From: DASUPK01 sp036265435
GTDB taxonomy: Bacteria > Actinomycetota > Thermoleophilia > Solirubrobacterales > 70-9
Direction: 5' to 3'
NCBI GenBank assembly: GCA_036265435.1
Contig: DATAPB010000162.1
Span: 1 to 29,067 of the forward strand
DNA: 29,067 nt
The notes below the pieces were generated by a model, which did not search any database, was not told where the DNA came from, and saw only the letters and a program-made list of their open reading frames with translations. Below, piece after piece: positions 21,711 to 28,391 of this stretch. How positions within the stretch are numbered: the stretch's first letter is position 1; each line of letters begins with the position of its first letter. Position numbers and translations under genes: made by a program.

Positions 21711-22124
21711 GTGTCGCAAAAGGACGTCGAGATCGTCCGCCAGTTCGCGGAACGCTGGGAGCGCTCGGATTGGGAGGGGATGGCGGAGCTGGCCGATCCC
21801 GACGTTGAGATGCATGCGACGGTTGGGGGCGTGGAGGAGGGCCGGGTCAGACACGGCGTCGATGCGATCAGGCAGGACTACGAGGCCGCTGAGGAGACCT
21901 GGGATGAGCACCGGATCGAAACGGAGAGGGTCGTCGACGCGGGCGACCGGATCGTCCTCCTGCATCGCGAGTACATGCGCGGGAAGAACAGCGGCATGGA
22001 GCTCGATCTCGAAGCGGCGGTCCTGATCGATCTGCGCGAGGGACGCATCGTTCGCGTCCAGGGGTACATGGACCGCACCGCCGCGCTCGACGCCGCCGGC
22101 CTCACCGACCAAGCGGAGGGCTAG
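21711..22124 (+). CDS. NTF2-like / SnoaL-like family protein
   Basis: The 137-residue protein starts at GTG 21711, 2 bases after the hydrolase stop, so it is probably translated by coupling. It has the cone-shaped NTF2 fold pattern: helix EIVRQFAERWERSDWEGMAELADPDVEMHAT, then GVDAIRQDYEAAEETW, and strands ending RIVRVQGYMDRTAALDAAGL. Such domains bind or isomerise small hydrophobic compounds or act as accessory domains; nothing here identifies the ligand. It has no signal peptide, unlike its partner hydrolase. Its stop codon overlaps that of the convergent trxB gene within a CTAG palindrome. Confidence 0.87.
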   Translation: MSQKDVEIVRQFAERWERSDWEGMAELADPDVEMHATVGGVEEGRVRHGVDAIRQDYEAAEETWDEHRIETERVVDAGDRIVLLHREYMRGKNSGMELDLEAAVLIDLREGRIVRVQGYMDRTAALDAAGLTDQAEG

Positions 22125-23140
22125 GAAGCCTCGACGGCCTCGACGATGGCGCCGGTGGTGGTGCCCCAGTGCTCCTCGGGGTCCGGCGGCATGTCCCGGA
22201 GGTACCACTCCGCGTCGAGAGCGCCCTTGGTGCCGCTGCCGGCAGCGGTGACCGCCTGGCGGTAGGTGTGATCGACGAGGTCGCCGACCGCGAAGACACC
22301 GGCGAGCTTCGTCTTCGTCGAAGGCTCATCGACGACCACGTAGCCCTCGTCGTCGAGGTCAACCTGGCCCTCGACCAACTCGGACCGAGGCCGGTGGCCG
22401 ATCGCGACGAAGGCGCCGCCGACCTCGAGGTCCTTCTTCTCGCCGGTCTCGGCGTGCTGCAGCCGGATGCTGGCGATCTTGCCGTCATCGCCGGCGACGA
22501 ACTCGACCGGGACGTAGGGCGTCAGGAACTCGATGTTCTCCTTCCGGCGGGCACGGTCCTGCATGATCCTCGAGGCGCGGTACTCGTCGCGGCGATGTAC
22601 CGAGAAAAGCTTGTTGGCGAACTTCGAGACGAAGATCGAGTCCTCCATCGCCGAGTCGCCGCCACCGACGACGGCCACGTTCTCGCCCTTGAAGAAGGCG
22701 CCGTCGCAGACGCCGCAGGTGGACACGCCGCTGCCGGCGAGCTCGAGCTCACCGGGGATGCCGAGGCGCTTGGGCTCGGCGCCCATCGAGAGGATCACGG
22801 CCCGAGCCTTGTAGGTGTCCTTGCCGACGTGAACGGTATGGACCCCGCCGTCGCTGAGCTCGAGCTCGGTCGCGTCGTCGGTGATGAAGCGCGTTCCGAA
22901 GCGCTCGGCCTGGGAGCGAAACTCATTCATCATCTCCGGCCCCATCACGCCGTCCTTGTAGCCGGGGTAGTTCTCGACGTCCGTCGTGTTCTGGAGCTGG
23001 CCGCCCCACTGGAAGCCCTCGATGACGAGCGGCTCGAGCTCGGCCCGAGCGGCGTAGAGCGCGGCCGTGTAGCCGGCGGGGCCGCCGCCGACGATGATCA
23101 GGTCCTCGACCTTCTCGCTGCCATTCGCCTTGTCAGTCAT
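22121..23140 (-). CDS. trxB: Thioredoxin-disulfide reductase
   Basis: The 339-residue flavoprotein reduces thioredoxin with NADPH. It has the FAD-binding IIVGGGPAGYTAALYAARA (15-33), the redox pair Cys142-Cys145 in TCGVCDGAFF, the NADPH-binding VVGGGDSAMEDS with HRRDEYRAS downstream, and the C-terminal FAD motif GVFAVGDLVDHTYRQAVTAAGSG. Length and domain order are normal for low-molecular-weight TrxB, with a short C-terminal extension (DMPPDPEEHWG...). AAAGGA lies just before the ATG. A minus-strand TACTATAAA stretch at about 23216-23224 is the likely -10 region. No thioredoxin gene is adjacent, unlike many actinobacteria where trxA follows trxB. Confidence 0.97.
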   Translation of the reverse strand: MTDKANGSEKVEDLIIVGGGPAGYTAALYAARAELEPLVIEGFQWGGQLQNTTDVENYPGYKDGVMGPEMMNEFRSQAERFGTRFITDDATELELSDGGVHTVHVGKDTYKARAVILSMGAEPKRLGIPGELELAGSGVSTCGVCDGAFFKGENVAVVGGGDSAMEDSIFVSKFANKLFSVHRRDEYRASRIMQDRARRKENIEFLTPYVPVEFVAGDDGKIASIRLQHAETGEKKDLEVGGAFVAIGHRPRSELVEGQVDLDDEGYVVVDEPSTKTKLAGVFAVGDLVDHTYRQAVTAAGSGTKGALDAEWYLRDMPPDPEEHWGTTTGAIVEAVEAS

Positions 23141-23215
23141 CTCGGTCCTTTCGGAGCCTACCCAGAGTCTCGGTGGACATCCTCGAGGCCATCCGCTGGG
23201 GGCCTTACTTCACTT

Positions 23216-23224
23216 TTTATAGTA
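23216..23224 (-). promoter_or_regulatory. Probable -10 region of trxB
   Basis: TACTATAAA on the minus strand, in an AT-rich island within GC-rich sequence, lies about 75 bases before the trxB ATG. TACTAT fits TANNNT and TATAAA is close to the general consensus. I find no SigR-type GGAAT/GTT pair at the right spacing. Confidence 0.4.
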
Positions 23225-23242
23225 GCGCCAAGCGGTGATTCG

Positions 23243-24406
23243 TTACGACCCGGCGGCGGCCGTCTTGGGCTCGCCGACCCCGATCTGCTTGGGGCGATCC
23301 CTGCCCTCCCTCTCCCAGCGATTGACCGTGTTGCGGAGCTGGAAGAAGGCAACGACCCCAGGCGGAATCGGCAGCCAGAAGGCGATCACCCGGTAGGTGA
23401 GCACCGCCGCGAAGACCTCAGCGCCCGGCAGGCCGAAGAGGACGAAGGCGCCGATCATCCCCGCGTCCACGGCCCCGACGCCGCCGGGGGCGAACGGGAT
23501 CAGGTTGGCCAGCATCCCCAGGAAGAACCCCTGCACGACGACGCCGAGGGGCACGTGGACGTCGAAGGCGTGAAAGCTCGCCCAGAGGATCGCGATGTTC
23601 GCCGCCCAGAACCCGATTGCGCCGCCGAAGGCCAGGAAGCCCGCGCGTGGGACTCGGACGAAGGCGATGGCGGTGCGCGTGCCCTCGGCGAAGGTCGCGG
23701 GCACCGTGGCCAGGCGCTTGGCGATCTTTCCGAACCGGCCCGACGTGTGTCGCTCGATCCTGCGTTCGATGTCGCCGGGGACCAGGGTGAGCAGCAGGCC
23801 GACGACGATCGCCAGGCCGGCCAGCACCGCCGGAATCAGGGTCCCGGAGAGCGGGGCCTCGCCGGAGAGGACGTGGGTCCTGAGCAGAATGCCGAAGATC
23901 ACCAGTGCCGCCATGTAGACCGAGTAGAGGACGACCAGGAAGGCCACCATCCGGCAGACCGACTGGCGCATCTCCATCCCGGCCTTCCGGAGCGCCCAGT
24001 AGGTGAGCAGGATCCCTCCGGCGCCCCCGGCGGAGAACAGCCTGGTCGCCGCCAGTCCCGCCATCGTGATCTGGTAGCTCTCGCCCCACTCGAGGTGGAT
24101 CACCTTCTCGCCCACGACGCCTCTGAAGAGGGCGGTATACGCGGCGAACATCAGAACGCAGAAGGCGATCCCGACGGCGATCCAGACCGGGTCCCCCTCG
24201 CCGACCTTGTCGATCGCGTCCTGCAGATCGAACAGCCTCGGTACGAGGACATAGATCGCCACGAACAGCAGGACCACCACCACCATCGTCTGGATGAGCC
24301 GTTTCGGATTGGTGAAGAAGCTCGGCTCAGCCTCCGCGACGATCTCGCGGCTCGTCTCAGGCTGCTCGGAAGCGCTTTGCGGGCGCTCCTCCCTCACCCT
24401 CGGCAT
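23243..24406 (-). CDS. Flippase-like membrane protein (YbhN/UPF0104, LPG synthase transmembrane domain type)
   Basis: This 387-residue integral membrane protein has about eight hydrophobic helices after a polar N-terminus (1-35). The family pattern is visible in AGLAATRLFSAGGAGGILLTYWALRKAGM, in FFLGMLANLIPFAPGGVGAVDAGMIGAFVLFGLP and in the final LTYRVIAFWLPIPPGVVAFF. The domain is the membrane half of lysylphosphatidylglycerol synthase (MprF) and of YbhN proteins; the aminoacyl-transferase domain is absent, so lipid flipping or transport is more likely than lipid aminoacylation. It lies 35 bases downstream of the PAP2-like gene in the same direction, which suggests a joint role in envelope lipid handling. 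The substrate is unknown. Confidence 0.88.
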   Translation of the reverse strand: MPRVREERPQSASEQPETSREIVAEAEPSFFTNPKRLIQTMVVVVLLFVAIYVLVPRLFDLQDAIDKVGEGDPVWIAVGIAFCVLMFAAYTALFRGVVGEKVIHLEWGESYQITMAGLAATRLFSAGGAGGILLTYWALRKAGMEMRQSVCRMVAFLVVLYSVYMAALVIFGILLRTHVLSGEAPLSGTLIPAVLAGLAIVVGLLLTLVPGDIERRIERHTSGRFGKIAKRLATVPATFAEGTRTAIAFVRVPRAGFLAFGGAIGFWAANIAILWASFHAFDVHVPLGVVVQGFFLGMLANLIPFAPGGVGAVDAGMIGAFVLFGLPGAEVFAAVLTYRVIAFWLPIPPGVVAFFQLRNTVNRWEREGRDRPKQIGVGEPKTAAAGS

Positions 24407-24441
24407 GTTCGCAAACGGCCATCCCGGACCGAGCGAGCAGC

Positions 24442-25401
24442 TCAGTCGCTTGGATTTGCGATGCCCTCGAGGCGCTGGAGCCCACGGCTGACCGCCTGGG
24501 CGACGGGCTCGACGTAGCGCTCGCCGCGCCGGACCGCGATGACGATCGCCGCACCGGCCAGCAGGTCGATCACGTAGTGCTCACCGAGATAGACGAGAGC
24601 GAACCCAAGGGCGCCCGCGTATCCCCAGCCGAATGCCCCCTGGGCAGGGCCAGTCTCGGTCAGCAGCAGCGCGGCCATCAGCGAGGTGGCGAAGTGCAGC
24701 GACGGCATCGCCGCCCACGGGTTCCCACCCAGGACGTCGTAGAGCACCGGCCACGCCCTGCCCCACTCCTCCTCCCCCACCTCCTGCATGATTCGTCGGA
24801 CCTTGGCGTCGGTGTAGCCCCGCTCGGACGCCCACCACGGAGGCGAGGTCGGGACGGCCATGTAGACGGCGCAACCGATGTCGTAGACGGCGGACATCTG
24901 GCGTGCCGAGCGGGCGAAGTGCTCGGGGTGCTTGGCCAGGATCCACGTGAGCGCCCCGTGCGGCTCGAGGAACCACATCCAGTGCACCCAGGAGAGGAAA
25001 CGGTCGAGCGAGTTTCGCCTGCCGAGGCCCGCCAGAGCCCGCTGCAGCCGCACGTTCGGGAGCTCGCCGCCCCCGAGCACCCGGTCCGCCTTGATCGGGT
25101 AGTCGATGCGGAGCCGGCGTCTCGCCCCCTCCGGATCGTCGTAGGGCAGCTCGTGCCCCAGCGTGAACATCCACATCTGCAGCGCGTACATCCCGGCGTC
25201 GCGTAGGCGGGTTCGCCGGCCGACCACCGCCAGCGAAGGGGGACCGGCGGCGAGGGCGGCGGCGGTGACTCCGGCCGGGATGTTGAACCGCTTGCGGACC
25301 AACGGGACCGCGAAGGCGGCGGCGAGCCCCGCGACCGCCGCGCCCTTCACCACTGACGCCCAGGGCGAGGTTCGTGTCGCTGCGGTGCCGTTTCTGAACA
25401 A
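24442..25401 (-). CDS. PAP2/AUR1-like membrane phosphatase or phosphotransferase
   Basis: The 319-residue membrane protein has the PAP2-superfamily motifs MPSLHFATSL (about 232-241, with His236) and YLGEHYVIDLLAG (271-283, His275 and Asp279) near its C-terminus. The central part, with RNSLDRFLSWVHWMWFLEPHGAL and PTSPPWWASERG, resembles the AUR1/inositol-phosphoceramide-synthase-like branch found in actinobacteria. Such enzymes remove or transfer phosphate-linked head groups of lipids at the membrane. The start is a TTG, 9 bases after a minus-strand TAGACT box, with no Shine-Dalgarno. The first 60 residues contain two hydrophobic stretches. It precedes the flippase-like gene in a likely operon. 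The substrate lipid is not determined by the sequence. Confidence 0.85.
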   Translation of the reverse strand: MFRNGTAATRTSPWASVVKGAAVAGLAAAFAVPLVRKRFNIPAGVTAAALAAGPPSLAVVGRRTRLRDAGMYALQMWMFTLGHELPYDDPEGARRRLRIDYPIKADRVLGGGELPNVRLQRALAGLGRRNSLDRFLSWVHWMWFLEPHGALTWILAKHPEHFARSARQMSAVYDIGCAVYMAVPTSPPWWASERGYTDAKVRRIMQEVGEEEWGRAWPVLYDVLGGNPWAAMPSLHFATSLMAALLLTETGPAQGAFGWGYAGALGFALVYLGEHYVIDLLAGAAIVIAVRRGERYVEPVAQAVSRGLQRLEGIANPSD

Positions 25402-25410
25402 GGCGGCGCG

Positions 25411-25416
25411 AGTCTA
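25411..25416 (-). promoter_or_regulatory. Probable -10 box of the PAP2-like gene
   Basis: TAGACT on the minus strand ends 9 bases before the TTG start at 25401, the same box and spacing as the tRNA-Pro promoter at 4195-4200. The 54-base spacer up to the upstream dehydrogenase gene also contains a small GATCG/CGATC hairpin but no clear terminator. Confidence 0.4.
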
Positions 25417-25455
25417 AGGCCCGGCGGGGATCGCGCCGATCGTCAAGGCCCCGGC

Positions 25456-28389
25456 CTAGGGACGGCTGATCCGCTCCAGTGGGATGACGAAGGACTCATA
25501 GGCGGCCCCCGTGCCCTGCTGCAAGCCGATCTCGCAGGTGCGGTTGCTGCAGAGGTAGGCGTCATGGCGGGAGCCGCGCAGCTCAGCGGCCTCCTCCTCC
25601 GTGGCCGACGCGGTCAACTCGGGGTGGAGCAGCCCGCGATCGCCCGCCATGCCGCAGCAGGTCGCGCGCATCGGCTGGTGGACCTCGTCCGCCATCTCGC
25701 CCGCGATCTCGCGGAGCTGGCGCTCGAGGCCGAGGTGCCGGGTCGAGCAGCTCGGGTGGATGGCGACCGAACCGAGCTTCTCGCCGATCGGCAGGCCGGG
25801 CAGAAGCCGCTTCGCCCAGGCGACCGAGTCGAGAATCTCCAGCTCGCCGTGGCGCTCGCGGTTCTCGTCGGTGAGGTCGTCGGCTACCTCCCCGGCGAGT
25901 CCAAGCGCGCACGAGCTGGCGTCGATCACGATCGGCACCCCACCCTCGCCGCTCCAGCGCCAGAGCGACTCGACCGTCCGGTTCGCCATCAGGCGCGCGC
26001 CGTCCGAATAGCCCTTCGAGGACCAGGGCACCGAGCAGCAGTGCCCGGCCACGTCGTCGGGGATCCAGACGGGCATCCCCGCCCGGGCCGAGACCGCCAC
26101 CATCGCCTCGGGCAGATGCCAGCCGCCGGAGCGAGGGTGCGCCGCCGTGCGCGACCCGTTTGCTGCCGGCGGGCCGAAGATCCGGTTGACGCAGGCCGGC
26201 ATGTAGACGGCCGCCGCGCCCTCGCGAGAGGTCCGCGGCAGCTTGGCCGGCGCGGGCGGCGGCATGTTGCTGGGCCAGCTCGGCACGAGCTCCTCGCTGA
26301 CCAGCGAGCGCGTCGCGTTGGACGCTGCCCGCATCAGCGGGCCGGCGACCGCGCCGGTGCGCAGCCCGGTCCGTGCCAGGCCCTCCAGCTGCTTGAAGCG
26401 CTCGGCGGCCCTGACGCCCAGGTGCTGGGCGCGCGGCGTGTGCTCCCGCTCGCGGAACCCCTTGACCAGGCTGCCCGTGTCGATGCCGAGGGGACAGGCG
26501 ATCTGGCAGGTCCCGTCGGCGGCGCAGGTCTGGATCCCGTCGTACTCGTACTGCTCGAGGAGGGCCCGCTCGACCGGCGACCCGGTCGGCTGGCGGGCCA
26601 TCTCCCGGCGGATGACGATCCGCTGGCGCGGGGTCGTGGTCAGATGGCGGCTCGGGCATACGGGCTCGCAGAATCCGCACTCGACACAGGTCGTCGCCAC
26701 CTCCTCGATCTCCGGCGTCGTCTTCAGGTTGCGCAGATGCACGCCGGGATCGCGGTTCAGCAGGACGCCCGGCGCGAGGACATCATCCGGGTCGGCGAGC
26801 GCCTTCACGCGCCACATCAGCTCGGTCGCCTTCGGCCCCCACTCCCGCTCGACGTACGGCGCCATGTTGAGGCCGGTTCCGTGCTCCGCCTTGAGCGAGC
26901 CGTCGTACTTGTCGAGGACGAGGTCGACGAGCTTGCCGATGAAGGCCTCATAGCGCTTGGTGTCCTCCGCCTTGGAGAAGTCCGGGGTGAGCATGAAGTG
27001 GAGGTTCCCGGCAGAGGCGTGGCCGGCGACGCCGGGGAGGAACCCGTGCTCGGTGAGTAGTGCCTGGATGTCGCGGGCGGACTCGGCGATCCGCTCGGGC
27101 GGGACGCAGACGTCCTCGATGATCAGCGAGCTGCCGGGAGGACGGAAGCGGCCAATCAGGCCGTGCAGTCCCTCGCGGACGGTCCACGAGACCTCGATGC
27201 GCTCGGGATCGCGGGTGAAGTCGGCCGGCCGCAGCAGCTCGTACTCCCGGAGGATCGCCTCGGCGCCGGCCACCAGCGCATCGAGCTCGCCGTCCGTCTC
27301 CGCACCGAACTCCACGAGCAGCGCGGCCGAGCTCGGCGGTAGCTCGAGCCAGTCCTGCGGAGCGCCGGCGATGTTCTGAGCCGCGACCATCAGGGCCGGG
27401 GCCACCATCAGCTCGACCGCGGTCGCGCCGGAGTCGACGAGCGCAGGCACCGGATGAGTCGCCGAGTCGATGCCGTCGAAATGCAGCCAGGAGACCGTCG
27501 TCCTCGGCGGCTTCGGAACCGTCTCGAAGACAGCCTCCGCGATGAACGCGAGGGTGCCCTCTGAGCCGATCAGGAGACGCCGGAAGATCTGGACCGGCTC
27601 GTCCTCGTCGAGGAAGGCGCAGAGCCGGTACCCGGTCGTGTTCTTGATCCGGAACTTGCTGCGGATGCGGGTGGCGAGATTCTCGTCGCCGCGGATCTCA
27701 TCCCGGATCTGGGCGAGACCCCGGGCCAGCTCCGGCTCGGACTCGGCGAAGCGCTCGGCCGCGTCCGGCGCCCCCGTGTCGATCAGGGTCCCGGATGGCA
27801 GAACGAACGTGATGGAGCTGACGGTGCTGTAGGAGTCCGCAACGACTCCGCAGCGCATGCCGCCGGAGTTGTTGGCGAGAACCCCGCCGACGCAGGCGAT
27901 GTCGGTGCTGGCCGGGTCCGGGCCGAGCTTCCGGCTGTGCGGCGCCAGTACCCCGTTGGCGTGGCCGAGCACCGTCCCCGGCTTGACGCGAGCGCGCGCG
28001 CCGTCGTCGAGCACCTCGACGCCGCTCCAGTGCCGCCGGACGTCGACCAGCATGCCGTCGGTCTGGGACTGGCCGTTCAGGCTGGTCCCCCCGGCCCGGA
28101 AGGCGATCGGGATCTTGGCGGCCCGCGCGTAGTCGAGGACCTTCGAGATGTCACCGGCGTCGCGCGCCATCACCACAGCCTTCGGCAGCAGCCGATAGGG
28201 GCTCGCGTCCGACGCGTAGCGGACCAGGTCGATGACGCGGGTGAGGACACGGTCCTCCCCGAGCAGCCCGATCAGCTCGCTGCGAAGCGGCTCGGGCGTC
28301 CCTGTCGCGAGCTGGTCGGGCACGCGGTCCTTCGCCGGCTCGTTCCCCTCAGGTGCGATCCGGGTGACGTCGGGCGCGAGGAGATCCAT
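25456..28389 (-). CDS. FAD-linked and Fe-S-containing 2-hydroxyacid dehydrogenase (D-lactate/glycolate dehydrogenase type), fused form
   Basis: The 977-residue protein fuses a VAO-type flavin dehydrogenase to a GlpC-like Fe-S module. The FAD-binding domain (about 65-240) has FRAGGTSLNGQSQTDG and GGVLANNSGGMRCG. The FAD oxidase C-terminal domain (about 250-545) includes IGSEGTLAFIAEAVFE, GHASAGNLHFML and AEHGTGLNMAPY. Ferredoxin-type cysteines are 568, 571, 574 and 578 (CVECGFCEPVCP), then 622, 628 and 632 (CAADGTCQIACP). Two CCG domains follow, one with GHCCSVPW, the last with ATCCGMAGD. Such enzymes oxidise D-2-hydroxyacids and feed electrons to quinone or cytochrome. It starts 2 bases after the ThDP enzyme gene, so the two are probably coupled and may act in series. 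The exact hydroxyacid is unknown. Confidence 0.93.
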   Translation of the reverse strand: MDLLAPDVTRIAPEGNEPAKDRVPDQLATGTPEPLRSELIGLLGEDRVLTRVIDLVRYASDASPYRLLPKAVVMARDAGDISKVLDYARAAKIPIAFRAGGTSLNGQSQTDGMLVDVRRHWSGVEVLDDGARARVKPGTVLGHANGVLAPHSRKLGPDPASTDIACVGGVLANNSGGMRCGVVADSYSTVSSITFVLPSGTLIDTGAPDAAERFAESEPELARGLAQIRDEIRGDENLATRIRSKFRIKNTTGYRLCAFLDEDEPVQIFRRLLIGSEGTLAFIAEAVFETVPKPPRTTVSWLHFDGIDSATHPVPALVDSGATAVELMVAPALMVAAQNIAGAPQDWLELPPSSAALLVEFGAETDGELDALVAGAEAILREYELLRPADFTRDPERIEVSWTVREGLHGLIGRFRPPGSSLIIEDVCVPPERIAESARDIQALLTEHGFLPGVAGHASAGNLHFMLTPDFSKAEDTKRYEAFIGKLVDLVLDKYDGSLKAEHGTGLNMAPYVEREWGPKATELMWRVKALADPDDVLAPGVLLNRDPGVHLRNLKTTPEIEEVATTCVECGFCEPVCPSRHLTTTPRQRIVIRREMARQPTGSPVERALLEQYEYDGIQTCAADGTCQIACPLGIDTGSLVKGFREREHTPRAQHLGVRAAERFKQLEGLARTGLRTGAVAGPLMRAASNATRSLVSEELVPSWPSNMPPPAPAKLPRTSREGAAAVYMPACVNRIFGPPAANGSRTAAHPRSGGWHLPEAMVAVSARAGMPVWIPDDVAGHCCSVPWSSKGYSDGARLMANRTVESLWRWSGEGGVPIVIDASSCALGLAGEVADDLTDENRERHGELEILDSVAWAKRLLPGLPIGEKLGSVAIHPSCSTRHLGLERQLREIAGEMADEVHQPMRATCCGMAGDRGLLHPELTASATEEEAAELRGSRHDAYLCSNRTCEIGLQQGTGAAYESFVIPLERISRP

Positions 28390-28391
28390 GG

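Noticed and set aside
22169..24517. A 782-codon plus-strand open frame across trxB and the flippase-like gene
   Set aside because: It lies antisense to two genes with firm family motifs, has low-complexity Arg/Gly/Asp/His-rich composition and no recognisable domain. Long antisense frames are expected at this GC content.
25564..27060. A 498-codon plus-strand open frame inside the FAD/Fe-S dehydrogenase gene
   Set aside because: It is antisense to the cysteine-rich Fe-S region, which is clearly conserved on the minus strand. No domain or ribosome site supports it.
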